A DNA stretch of 64,000 nt from Candidatus Poribacteria bacterium. GTDB taxonomy: Bacteria; Poribacteria; WGA-4E; WGA-3G. The DNA lies in the NCBI GenBank assembly GCA_022827885.1, contig JAJEIP010000137.1, forward strand, positions 62,001 through 126,000, written 5' to 3'. The position numbers and the translations under genes were made by a program. The notes beneath the pieces are model-generated. The model did no database searches, was not told where the DNA came from, and saw only the letters and a list, made by a program, of their open reading frames with translations. Shown here in pieces: positions 33,586 through 42,123 of this stretch. The first letter of the stretch is position 1. Each line of letters begins with the position of its first letter.

Positions 33586-35289
33586 TTATTGAATAATCGT
33601 TTTTTGCCTGTTAATAATCCCGTGCCCCTCTTTAATGTGGAGAATTTGATTCGATTTCACGTTAGAAAACCGCTCTGTAAGCCCGCTCTGCCAGTGAATT
33701 TCCAGGACTTCCACTGCTAAATGCTTTCCCAATCCAAAATGGACACGCAGATCGCTTTGTGACAGGTAACTCGCACCGCTCCGTGCTTCTTTGGTAAAAG
33801 ACAACTTCCCCACTTTCACAACTATTTTTGTACCGATACCGGACGTGTTGCTTCGGGTACCGATGGGTTGGACTGTCAGCCAATGATTGCTGTTACCTCC
33901 CTCGTTTCGGAGAAGCATTGCGGGTTGATTGGAGTTATTGAGAAAAATATCGATATCCCCGTCATTGTCATAGTCCCCAAATGCCGCGGCGCGGCTGACT
34001 TTTTTGGGGAGTTCTGCCAATCCGACCTCGGTAGACGTATCGGTGAAATGATGTGTGCCGTTCTGTCTACGCACGTTGCGGAAAACCAAATCCATCTGCG
34101 GATAGGTGCTCTCCGAAAAAAGCGAGATGTTCTCCTGAAGATGTCCATTCGCAACAAATAGGTCCAGCAAACCGTCGTTGTCATAGTCTAAGAATTCGAC
34201 TGCCCATTTAAAATACGGGAGCGTCCCTGCTCCAATTCCTGAAACAAAAGAGACATCGGTAAAAAACGCGGCGTTTTCGTTTTGATAGAGAAGTGCGGGC
34301 AGTCCAGAGGCATTGCTGACGACGAGATCCAGATAACCGTCGTTATTGTAATCACCGAATGCGTTTCCCATACCACTGCCGGGGAAGCCGTTTTCATCAT
34401 ATCCTGTTCCGGTGAGATCAGCGGTTTCCGTAAAGGTGCCATCGCCGTTGTTGTGGTAAAAGAGGTCTGCTTCCATATCGTTAGCGATGTGCAGGTCCGG
34501 ATAACCGTCATTATCGTAATCTCCGACTGCGACAGCGAGACCGAGGGCACGATGTGAGATACCTGCAGCTTTGGTGACATCTGTGAAGGTGCCGTTGCCG
34601 TTATTGCGATAGAGGATATCTGGCTCGCTTACAAAATGGCTGCCAGCAATCTGATCCGTCGGGCTACAATAGGTCCTAATCCCTTGCGTTTCCCACCATT
34701 CATTTTCCGCGACGGAAAATTTCATGTAATTGACGACGTATAGGTCAACATACCCGTCTAAATCGTAATCCAGAAAGGCACAACTTGTGCCCCAGCGTTC
34801 ATCGCCGACGCCCGCTTTTTGCGTCACATCTGTAAAGGTGCCATCGCCATTGTTGGAATAGAGGCGATTCGGTCCATAGTTGGTTACATAAATTTCGGGA
34901 TAGCCGTCATTGTTGATATCGGCGGCTGCGCATCCGACGCCATAGCCGGTATCTCCAACGCCTGCGCTGCCTGTAATATCAGTAAAGGTGCCGTTGCCGT
35001 TATTTCGATAGAGTCTGTTTCGTGGGGCTTGTGTCTGAGGCGTTTTTTCAGGGGCTGGCGGGGGGATGTGTGTAGCGTTCACTACATAGAGATCCAATGC
35101 CCCATCAACATCAAAGTCGAAAAAGACTGCCCCGGATCCAAGAGTTTCGAGGAGATACTTCTCACCGGTTCTGCCATCGACATGCCGAAATGTGATTCCT
35201 GCAGCAGCGGTCGCGTCAACGAATTGGACTTCTGCGGAAGTGGATAGACTCAGAAGGAAGAAGAGAGTAATATAGCAGAAGCATTTCAT
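33586..35289 (-). CDS. Secreted FG-GAP/VCBS repeat protein with ASPIC/UnbV domain (CRTAC1-like)
   Basis: 567 residues from the ATG at 35289, which overlaps the TPR stop (ATGA); a longer frame to 35394 lies inside the TPR gene. Signal peptide MKCFCYITLFFLLSLSTSA. At least six FG-GAP/VCBS beta-propeller repeats follow (YRNNGNGTFTDVT, GDYDNDGYPDLHIANDM, FLDYDNDGLLDLFVANG), with DxDxDG-type calcium loops. The ASPIC/UnbV domain closes it (HWLTVQPIGTRSN, SQSDLRVHFGLGKHLAVEVL, IHWQSG). Extracellular calcium-binding protein as in CRTAC1. It does not carry the LATTWG tail. Made with a secreted TPR protein. Confidence 0.9.
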   Translation of the reverse strand: MKCFCYITLFFLLSLSTSAEVQFVDATAAAGITFRHVDGRTGEKYLLETLGSGAVFFDFDVDGALDLYVVNATHIPPPAPEKTPQTQAPRNRLYRNNGNGTFTDITGSAGVGDTGYGVGCAAADINNDGYPEIYVTNYGPNRLYSNNGDGTFTDVTQKAGVGDERWGTSCAFLDYDLDGYVDLYVVNYMKFSVAENEWWETQGIRTYCSPTDQIAGSHFVSEPDILYRNNGNGTFTDVTKAAGISHRALGLAVAVGDYDNDGYPDLHIANDMEADLFYHNNGDGTFTETADLTGTGYDENGFPGSGMGNAFGDYNNDGYLDLVVSNASGLPALLYQNENAAFFTDVSFVSGIGAGTLPYFKWAVEFLDYDNDGLLDLFVANGHLQENISLFSESTYPQMDLVFRNVRRQNGTHHFTDTSTEVGLAELPKKVSRAAAFGDYDNDGDIDIFLNNSNQPAMLLRNEGGNSNHWLTVQPIGTRSNTSGIGTKIVVKVGKLSFTKEARSGASYLSQSDLRVHFGLGKHLAVEVLEIHWQSGLTERFSNVKSNQILHIKEGHGIINRQKTIIQ

Positions 35290-36464
35290 TGTTCGATAGT
35301 GTATTTTTCCTGTCCTTTCGTTGAACGGGCACGTGCGTGTCGCGCCTCGCTTTCCAACCCAAGAGCGGTGCAAACTTGCGAAAGCGTATCCCAATAGTTC
35401 GATGCCGTCGGGACCAGACGAACAGCGGTTCGGGCATGAGAGAGTGCTTGATGCAAATCTATCCCCGATTCTATGTAGCAGACAGCGACATTATTATGCG
35501 CAATCGCGAGGGTGGTGTCGAGGGTGAGTGCTTGTTTGTAAGCCGCAATCGCGAGGTTCATTTTTCCTTGCTTATGGTAGGCATGCCCTAAATTGTAGTG
35601 CGCAGTGGCTAAATCGGGAGCAAGAGAAATGGCGCGTTTGTAGTTCGCAATAGCATCCTCAGGACGACGACGTGCAAGATAAACAATACCGAGATTATTA
35701 TAACCTCTTGCGTCGTTGGGATGTCTTTTCACCCATATTTCGGCTTCTTTGAGGAGCGGATCTGTTTGGCGAAGAACTTTGAAAAATGCCATCGCTGCGG
35801 TGGCTTTTTTCTTTTCGCCGCATTTGATATAAATTTGAGCGAGTTGATAATGTGCTTCTGTGTTATCCGCTTGGATTTCAATGGCCTTTTCAACCGCGAT
35901 GATGGCATCCTCCCAACGTTCCTGCCTTGCATAAACCTTACCTAATCCCAAAATGGCACTCGGATTTCCGTTTGGATTCAGACGCGTGGCTTGTTTATAG
36001 GCGCGAATAGCTTGTCCGAAATCACCTTGTTTCAAGTAGACCTCGCCGAGTCCAGTATACGCATCTCCCCATTCTGGGTCAATAGCAATCGCGCGCTTAA
36101 ACGCTTTGCGGGCACGTGGGAGATCGCCTTTCTTGAGATAAACCAGCCCTATATTATAGTGCGGTTCAGCCGTCATAGGAGACAACGCAAGTGATCTCTG
36201 ATAGGCATCAAGGGCGGCATCGTATTGCTTCAGTTCGGAATATGCGACGCCGAGTCTATTGAAAATGATGGGGGAATTTGGATTCAGCGCGATGGCTTTT
36301 CTGTATTCGGAGATGGCACGCTCGAATTCTCCGAGATCGTGATAGGTTGTAGCACTCTTATAATACGCTTCGGCAGGTGAAGTGTCGGCTAAAGCAATAT
36401 TTATGAAAGCCGGGCTGGGCAACCCAACCGCTGCGAGGATGAATAGAGTGATATATTTTCGCAT
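35286..36464 (-). CDS. Secreted/periplasmic TPR protein
   Basis: 392 residues. Signal peptide MRKYITLFILAAVGLPSPAF, then about nine TPRs of 34 residues (FERAISEYRKAIALNPNSPI, YDAALDAYQRSLALSPMTAE, FGQAIRAYKQATRLNPNGNP, MNLAIAAYKQALTLDTTLAI). The consensus is strong and continuous. It has an ATGA overlap with the CRTAC1-like gene downstream, so the pair probably acts together outside the cytoplasm as a scaffold. Part of the signal peptide (VGLPSPAF) is encoded by a sequence matching a palindromic repeat of the genome. Confidence 0.9.
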   Translation of the reverse strand: MRKYITLFILAAVGLPSPAFINIALADTSPAEAYYKSATTYHDLGEFERAISEYRKAIALNPNSPIIFNRLGVAYSELKQYDAALDAYQRSLALSPMTAEPHYNIGLVYLKKGDLPRARKAFKRAIAIDPEWGDAYTGLGEVYLKQGDFGQAIRAYKQATRLNPNGNPSAILGLGKVYARQERWEDAIIAVEKAIEIQADNTEAHYQLAQIYIKCGEKKKATAAMAFFKVLRQTDPLLKEAEIWVKRHPNDARGYNNLGIVYLARRRPEDAIANYKRAISLAPDLATAHYNLGHAYHKQGKMNLAIAAYKQALTLDTTLAIAHNNVAVCYIESGIDLHQALSHARTAVRLVPTASNYWDTLSQVCTALGLESEARHARARSTKGQEKYTIEQ

Positions 36465-36482
36465 ACGCTTTCTCTCGGGTGT

Positions 36483-36506
36483 AAGGGCGGCGTTGGAACC
36501 GCCCTT
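36483..36506. repeat. REP-like palindrome (AAGGGCGG..CCGCCCTT)
   Basis: A perfect 8-bp stem with an 8-nt loop between the TPR start and the LamG stop. There is no T-run on either strand, so it reads as a palindromic repeat and not a clear terminator. Confidence 0.65.
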
Positions 36507-36519
36507 GTCAAGCGTATTT

Positions 36520-37296
36520 TTAATCGCGATCCGCCTTAATGCTGCCCCATGTCGTCGCGAGTTTCTCTGCGGGTTCTACTGGTAGAAATTCGCCATCCAT
36601 AATTTCGCTGATTTCTGCCTCGGTGATGATCCGGTTGAAAAGAAACACCTCGTCAATGACGCCTGTGAAAAATTCTTGACCCGGATGGCGGGCACCCACC
36701 ATTATAGAACCATCAATTTCATCAACAGGTGGCGGTTTCGCGCCACCACCGGCTTCTTTCCCGTCGTTGTAAATAACGACTTTTGATTTGGTGTCATGTG
36801 TGACTGCCATGTGCACCCAGTCTTCGGGTTGAACATCGGTGCTGACGGCTTTCTGTGCCCAAGTACCCCCCGATGTTGACCAGAAAAAGGTTTTGCTACT
36901 ACCGTTCTGAAAAATTGTTGCCCATTTCAAGGAGCCGGCTGCGACCATGTAATTCCAGTCCCGAATTTGAGCTTTGCCCCGCTTAACCCAGAAAGCGATA
37001 GAGAACTGTTCTCTTAGCTGTAAAGTGTCATTGATAGGCACGATTACATGTTCTCCCTTGGTTCCATCGAATTCCAACGCTTTGCCGAATTGTCCATCGA
37101 CCCATGTGGGATTCTGGACAAATTCACCATCGTGACCATATATGGAACCATCAGCGACTGTCCCGCCCTTTCCTTCGTCAAAAGAGAGGTATAAAACGAG
37201 AGATTTGTCCTCTAACCCGGCATGTAAAGGTGTCGTAAAGGCAAACAGGACGCATATTGCGGCGAGTCCACCTATAAATTTTTCAAATTTGTGCAC
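36520..37296 (-). CDS. Secreted LamG-domain protein with LATTWG C-terminal tail
   Basis: 258 residues using the GTG at 37296 (AAGGAGG 8 bp upstream); the longer frame to 37380 adds residues unlike a signal. The signal peptide runs through GGLAAICVLFAFTTPLHA. LamG fold: LVLYLSFDEGKGGTVADGS, GKALEFDGTKGEHVIVPIN, EQFSIAFWVKRGKAQIRDW, DWVHMAVTHDTKSKVVIYND, FFTGVIDEVFLFNRIIT. Tail: LPVEPAEKLATTWGSIKADR. Close to the LamG protein at 28642 in its N-terminal half. Located between the radical SAM gene and the TPR gene on the same strand. Confidence 0.87.
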   Translation of the reverse strand: MHKFEKFIGGLAAICVLFAFTTPLHAGLEDKSLVLYLSFDEGKGGTVADGSIYGHDGEFVQNPTWVDGQFGKALEFDGTKGEHVIVPINDTLQLREQFSIAFWVKRGKAQIRDWNYMVAAGSLKWATIFQNGSSKTFFWSTSGGTWAQKAVSTDVQPEDWVHMAVTHDTKSKVVIYNDGKEAGGGAKPPPVDEIDGSIMVGARHPGQEFFTGVIDEVFLFNRIITEAEISEIMDGEFLPVEPAEKLATTWGSIKADRD

Positions 37297-37380
37297 AGTG
37301 GATTCCTCCTTTTTATGGTTACCACTTAAAGAGAACGCTGGTTCAACGGATTCACCTCTTAACTGACGACTGATAACCAA

Positions 37381-39105
37381 TTAGCAAGCACCACACTTCT
37401 TACAAACGGTCGTATCGCATTCACTCGTCGTGAACCCTTTTTCGTGCTTGTGGAACTCAAGTTGTAGGAATTGCGGTTTAACGTTAAGGTCAAGGTGGTC
37501 CCAGGGATTGATTTCGTGCAGCGGGCGTTGACGTGTCGCGTAAAAATGTGGGACTAATTCGTGTTTGCGGAAGGCTTGGTTCCATGGCATCCCGTGTGCA
37601 AGCTCGAGGATGACTTTTCCGAGTCGCCGATCGCCGCGTGCGAAAACAGCCTCTTGGTGAGCGAGTCTGGCACTGGCGGAACCAACTTTGATGCTACCGA
37701 GTTGATTAATTTCGCGTTTCAGAAAATCAAGTTTTCGGGAGATGGTTTTCGGCGGTTCCATCGCTACCCACTGGAAAGGTGTATGCGGTTTTGGCACCAT
37801 GGGTGAAATTGTAAAGTGGATACGGGCTATTTTTCCTGTTCGTTTCGCGTGGGGGAGAACTATGGTTCGCATCTCCCTTGCCATATCGGCAATGGCTTCC
37901 ACATCTGCTGGTGTTTCTTGAGGGACACCGATGAGGAAGTATAGGCGAAGGTTGAGAATATCACGTTTCAATGCCTCCTCAAACACATAGTAGAGGCGTT
38001 CACGTGGAATCGCTTTATTAACAACCTTTTGGAGTTCTTCCGTCGCAACTTCTGGCGCAATGGTGATGGTCCCTTGGTCACTGTCTGCGAGTGCGTCGAG
38101 CAGCGGCGTGCGAACTGTTTCGGCGCGTAGTGAGGCGCAGGAGATCCGAAAACCACGTTCGACGAGACCTGTAGCGATTTCATCGATGTGCGGATGATCA
38201 GAAATGGAGGCACCGACGAGTCCGATCCTGTCTGTAATGCCGCGTGCGCGTTCTGCAAGCGCCAGCGTACTTTCTACAGAACGATGTCTTGGCCATCGAC
38301 GGGCATAATCTGCAACACAGAAACGGCACTGCCTACCGCACCCACGCACAATTTCAATGAGATGTGCATTTGCGAATTCGGTGTTCGGGGTGTGGATGTG
38401 CGTGCAGGTTTCGACGTCATCGAGTTTTGGAACGGCTCCCGCGCGAATCTGAGCCGATACACCGGGCTTTGGGGAGACGGCATCGATCGTCCCGTCTTCG
38501 CGATAGGTTACGTCGTAAAAATCTGGGACGTAAAGCCCTGGAACAGTTGCGAGTGTTTCGAGTAATTCGCGCTTCGGTGCACCGGATCTTTTCCACGCAT
38601 CGAAATGTGCCATGAGTTGGTGGATAATAAGTTCGGCTTCCCCGACGACGAAAACGTCAACAAAATCGGCAATCGGTTCTGGATTATAGGAGATATTAAT
38701 GCCACCCGCAATAACGAGTGGATCCCATTCCGTTCGTGCTTCGACAAGGGGAGGGATGTTCGCCAATTCTAACGCGCGCGGAATGTTCACATAATCTGAT
38801 TCAAAGGAGACTGAAAACCCAATGATGTCAAATTGGTTCAAAGGGGTCTGCGTTTCAAACGAGAAAAGCGCCTTTTTTTGAGAGGCAAGTTTCCGCAGAT
38901 AATTAGGTTCAGGGATAAAAACGCGTTCACAAGCCGTGTCTGGCCGGCTGTTAAGCGTCGCGTACATAACCTGCACACCGAGACTTGACATACCGAGGGC
39001 ATACGTGCTCGGATAGACAAGCGCGAATTTGTTAGGTTTTCTGAAGTTGTTATGTGCGCCGTGTTCTTCACTGCGCAGGTGTTGATAATGTTGATGTAGA
39101 TTCAC
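37381..39105 (-). CDS. Radical SAM protein, YgiQ-like with N-terminal cobalamin-type domain (TIGR03960-like)
   Basis: 574 residues using the GTG at 39105 (GAGG about 6 bp upstream); a frame extended to 39195 crosses the upstream terminator. N-terminal alpha/beta segment KFALVYPSTYALGMSSLGVQ is like B12-binding-type radical SAM proteins. The 4Fe-4S motif is CGRQCRFC (CxxxCxxC, about residues 252-259), with GLVGASISDHP and LNLRLYFLIGVPQETPADVE later. The C-terminus ends CDTTVCKKCGAC, an extra Cys cluster. The family is of unknown function, often paired with a TIGR03936-type protein that is absent here. It lies just past the dcw terminator. Confidence 0.85.
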   Translation of the reverse strand: MNLHQHYQHLRSEEHGAHNNFRKPNKFALVYPSTYALGMSSLGVQVMYATLNSRPDTACERVFIPEPNYLRKLASQKKALFSFETQTPLNQFDIIGFSVSFESDYVNIPRALELANIPPLVEARTEWDPLVIAGGINISYNPEPIADFVDVFVVGEAELIIHQLMAHFDAWKRSGAPKRELLETLATVPGLYVPDFYDVTYREDGTIDAVSPKPGVSAQIRAGAVPKLDDVETCTHIHTPNTEFANAHLIEIVRGCGRQCRFCVADYARRWPRHRSVESTLALAERARGITDRIGLVGASISDHPHIDEIATGLVERGFRISCASLRAETVRTPLLDALADSDQGTITIAPEVATEELQKVVNKAIPRERLYYVFEEALKRDILNLRLYFLIGVPQETPADVEAIADMAREMRTIVLPHAKRTGKIARIHFTISPMVPKPHTPFQWVAMEPPKTISRKLDFLKREINQLGSIKVGSASARLAHQEAVFARGDRRLGKVILELAHGMPWNQAFRKHELVPHFYATRQRPLHEINPWDHLDLNVKPQFLQLEFHKHEKGFTTSECDTTVCKKCGAC

Positions 39106-39162
39106 TGTTGCCTCAAGTATAGTAGAGTTTACTTGAAATATGTTCGTGAGCAAAAGGTCAAT

Positions 39163-39221
39163 GCTAAAAAAGTAAAAAAGCGATGTACGCCGCACGCTGG
39201 TATGAAAACACGGTGCGGCGT
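39163..39221 (-). terminator. Rho-independent terminator after ftsZ
   Basis: On minus, stem ACGCCGCAC (39213..39221 side) with GTGCGGCGT (39187..39195 side), 17-nt loop, then a T-rich tract (TTTTTTACTTTTTTAG). It closes the dcw cluster transcript, 92 bp past the ftsZ stop. Confidence 0.8.
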
Positions 39222-39313
39222 TAGTGTTTAAGGAATCTCAATCAAAAGGTTTCAGGACTGCGAACCCCTCCGACAAAAATCAGAAGCGATAGGAGTTGGT
39301 ATAGGCGTCGTTC

Positions 39314-40615
39314 CTATTTATCGTTCCCACGTCTTTTTTGAACGCGCAGAAAAGCCGGAATTTCCCAATCTGTGTCACGCTGCCGCGAGCCTTGGGCTCT
39401 GCCTCGGGCGGGTTTCTGCGGGTTATTTTGGGGTCGGTTATTCTCCTCTATAGGGGCTTCAACATTTGCGCTTGCCCCACGCCTCGGGATCCTGGGTCTA
39501 TCGGATTGTGTTCTGGCGATCCTTGATCTTGCCCTGCTTGGACTGGCTCCACGCTGTTCAGAAGTCCCTTGGGGGTGCCTTTGATAGGTCTCTGGCTCAT
39601 CATATCGTGCGGCTGTGCTTCTGTCGTCGATGCCGTAGCCTCCGCCTTCAGCGGAATCAAATCCTGTTGCAATGACGGTTACAAGGACTTCATCGCCGAG
39701 TTCCAATTCATCTTTATAAACGAGTCCAAAAATAATTTGTGCCTCGGGAGCTGTATCTTGAATAACCCCCATAGCGTCATCGAGTTCGTGCATCATGAAA
39801 TCCGGCGGTGCGGTTATATTCACAATCATACCGACAGCACCTGCAATATTCGTTTGCTCAAGGAGAGGCGAGCTGATGGCTTGTTCTGCGGCAATTTGGG
39901 CGCGGTTGTCTCCGGTCGCGTGCCCCATGCCCATCAAGGCACTGCCTGCGTTTCGCATGATAGATTCAACGTCGGCAAAGTCAACGTTAATTTCGCCGGA
40001 TTCCGTAACGATATCAGATATACTTTTAACGCCATGTAAAAGAATCTGGTCTCCCATGCGAAATGCTTCTCGAATTGGAAGTTTCCTGTCCATAGTATCG
40101 ATGAGACGCTGGTTTGGTACGACGATTACAGAATCAGCAGCAGCTCGGAGTTCTTCGAGTCCTTCTTCGGCGGTAGCTGCGCGGCGTTGTCCCTCAAAGT
40201 TGAAAGGACGTGTCACGACCCCGATCGTCAGCGCGCCACGTTCTTTTGCTTGTGTAGCAATGATGGGTGCTGCGCCTGTGCCGGTTCCACCGCCCATACC
40301 TGCGGTGATGAAGACCATATTTGCATTCTCTACGATAGTTTGGAGATGTTCTCTGTCCTCCTCTGCGGCTTTTCTGCCAATGTCGGGGTTTGCACCGGAA
40401 CCTAAACCTTCGGTCGTGTTAACACCAATCTGGATTTGCGTCGCACCCCGGCAGGTCACGAGTGCTTGTTGATCTGTATTGACGGCATAAAATTCTATGC
40501 CGGTCAGTCCTGCTTCAATCATACGTTTGACAGCATTTCCACCTGCTCCACCGACTCCAATGACTTTAATCCTGGCACGTAGACTTTCAAATTCTTCCTG
40601 TTCAAATTCTATCAT
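39314..40615 (-). CDS. ftsZ: Cell division protein FtsZ
   Basis: 433 residues. The tubulin-like GTPase domain has IKVIGVGGAGGNAVKRM near residue 16, GGGTGTGAAP (signature) near 108, and the T7-loop region NVDFADVESIMRNAG with the catalytic Asp pair. A disordered, Arg/Pro-rich linker of about 90 residues leads to the conserved C-terminal peptide WEIPAFLR that binds FtsA. Polymerises at mid-cell. Last gene of the dcw cluster, with its own strong promoter upstream (40734..40762). The linker is somewhat long and basic. Confidence 0.97.
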   Translation of the reverse strand: MIEFEQEEFESLRARIKVIGVGGAGGNAVKRMIEAGLTGIEFYAVNTDQQALVTCRGATQIQIGVNTTEGLGSGANPDIGRKAAEEDREHLQTIVENANMVFITAGMGGGTGTGAAPIIATQAKERGALTIGVVTRPFNFEGQRRAATAEEGLEELRAAADSVIVVPNQRLIDTMDRKLPIREAFRMGDQILLHGVKSISDIVTESGEINVDFADVESIMRNAGSALMGMGHATGDNRAQIAAEQAISSPLLEQTNIAGAVGMIVNITAPPDFMMHELDDAMGVIQDTAPEAQIIFGLVYKDELELGDEVLVTVIATGFDSAEGGGYGIDDRSTAARYDEPETYQRHPQGTSEQRGASPSRARSRIARTQSDRPRIPRRGASANVEAPIEENNRPQNNPQKPARGRAQGSRQRDTDWEIPAFLRVQKRRGNDK

Positions 40616-40733
40616 GTTGAATTTCAGTTGCTATATGCAATGAGACAACAACCTAATTCCTCCTATCATTATAGCCTCAATCTCCAGACCGAGGTTCCTT
40701 ATTAACTTTCATGAATTCGCTTTTTCACATTAA

Positions 40734-40762
40734 ATTATACGCTATTAGCAAGGTTAAGTCAA
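40734..40762 (-). promoter_or_regulatory. Strong sigma70-type promoter of ftsZ
   Basis: On minus, TTGACT (40757..40762), 17 bp, TATAAT (40734..40739), start near 40727, about 112 nt before the ftsZ ATG. The -10 is full consensus and the -35 has five of six bases. Confidence 0.85.
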
Positions 40763-40775
40763 GCGTCGCTAATAG
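40742..40775. promoter_or_regulatory. Inverted repeat CTATTAGC-N18-GCTAATAG over the ftsZ promoter
   Basis: The 8-bp arms (40742..40749 and 40768..40775) flank the -35 hexamer; one arm lies in the spacer and the other just upstream. The placement would let a dimeric regulator cover the -35. No regulator can be named. Confidence 0.5.
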
Positions 40776-40820
40776 TTTGATATAAGACGGGGTTACCCTC
40801 TTGAATAATGTGGAGAACGT

Positions 40821-42047
40821 TTAATATCCAAACCATTCTTTGACACGCTGCAGGAATGATCCAAAGGCATTTCCTTTATGACGTGCGTTGTGGTCCCGTT
40901 CTAACTGTCGCAAAGTCTCACCGTAAAGAGCGAGTCCTATTCCTGTGGAGTATATTGGATGGTTCACTCGGTCAGTCAAGCCTTGCAAGCCGCGTGGGTA
41001 TCCGATCTGGACGCGCAATTGGAGCATGGCTTCAGCGAGTTCCTGCAAACCATCCATCAGCGCAGTACCCCCGGTGAGGACGAGTCCACCTGGAAGTGGA
41101 ATATGACCTAATTCATCACCGATCGCCTCCAAGATTTCAGCCATACGGTACTCAATAATTTGGGCAAGTTCAATCCGGTCAATGAAACGCGGTGGCGTTG
41201 AATCGCCGGCGACTGGAATGGATCTGGCTTCATCAGGGTCAATTAATTCTGTCCACGCGCAGCCGCGGTGAAGTTTAAGTGCCTCCGCTTCTGGAAGGGT
41301 GACTTTTAAGTATTGCGCAATATCGTTGGTAACGTGCTGGCCGCCAACAGGAATTACGGCTGTATGTTCAATAGAATCCTCTTTGTAAATGATAATTTCA
41401 GTTGTTCCGTCACCGATATCAACGAGTGCAATGCCGACTTCACGCTCATCCTTTGAGATAGTGGCTTGCGTTGCTGCGAGCGGTGCGGCGACAAGCGTTT
41501 CAACTATAGGCACGCCTGCTTTTTCGATGCTGTTCAGCAGATTCTGAATAGCTGTTGTGCCACCTGTAATAATGTAGGCGTAAGCTTCAAGACGGGCGCC
41601 GGACATACCGACAGGTTCCCGAATACGACTCTGGGCATCAACGACGAAATTCTGTTGGAGTACATGCAGTATTTCCCTATCTGCGGGAATGGAGATTGCC
41701 TTCGCAGCTATCATCGCTCGGTCAACATCGTCCTGCGAAATCTCGGTATTTGCTACAGAGACAACCCCGTGTGACGTTTGTCCGATAACATGTTCACCGG
41801 AAATACCGACGCAGACGGCGTCTATTTTTACGCCCGCCATCAATTCAGCACTGGAGATGGCTTTACGAATGGCCTCGGCTGTTTGGTTGATGTCAACGAC
41901 CACTCCCCTCCGAAGGCCTTCCGACGGGGCATGCCCCACGCCGATAATTCCTATTTTTGGGCTCTCGCCGTGCAGTGTATTCCCAACAACCACCGAAATT
42001 TTGCTTGAACCGATATCAAGCCCTGCGATAATATTTTGTTTTGGCAT
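40821..42047 (-). CDS. ftsA: Cell division protein FtsA
   Basis: 408 residues. Actin-like fold with phosphate-1 motif AGLDIGSSKISVVVG, the FtsA-specific 1C subdomain (RRGVVVDINQTAEAIRKAI), VALVDIGDGTTEIIIYKED as phosphate-2, and GLVLTGGTALMDGLQELAE as the adenosine motif. The C-terminal amphipathic helix SFLQRVKEWFGY anchors it to the membrane. It tethers FtsZ. The region 40616..40820 before ftsZ carries the ftsZ promoter and operator-like repeat. Confidence 0.96.
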   Translation of the reverse strand: MPKQNIIAGLDIGSSKISVVVGNTLHGESPKIGIIGVGHAPSEGLRRGVVVDINQTAEAIRKAISSAELMAGVKIDAVCVGISGEHVIGQTSHGVVSVANTEISQDDVDRAMIAAKAISIPADREILHVLQQNFVVDAQSRIREPVGMSGARLEAYAYIITGGTTAIQNLLNSIEKAGVPIVETLVAAPLAATQATISKDEREVGIALVDIGDGTTEIIIYKEDSIEHTAVIPVGGQHVTNDIAQYLKVTLPEAEALKLHRGCAWTELIDPDEARSIPVAGDSTPPRFIDRIELAQIIEYRMAEILEAIGDELGHIPLPGGLVLTGGTALMDGLQELAEAMLQLRVQIGYPRGLQGLTDRVNHPIYSTGIGLALYGETLRQLERDHNARHKGNAFGSFLQRVKEWFGY

Positions 42048-42123
42048 TTAAATGTTTTCACCTCCTTCTTTAAATATCAAGGGGAACCGTAAACAGGTGC
42101 GGAATCGTGCTATGAGGATAAGA

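Noticed and set aside
39795-40472. 225-codon plus-strand frame
   Set aside because: Antisense shadow of ftsZ, with Ser/Ala/Pro-rich translation and no Shine-Dalgarno.
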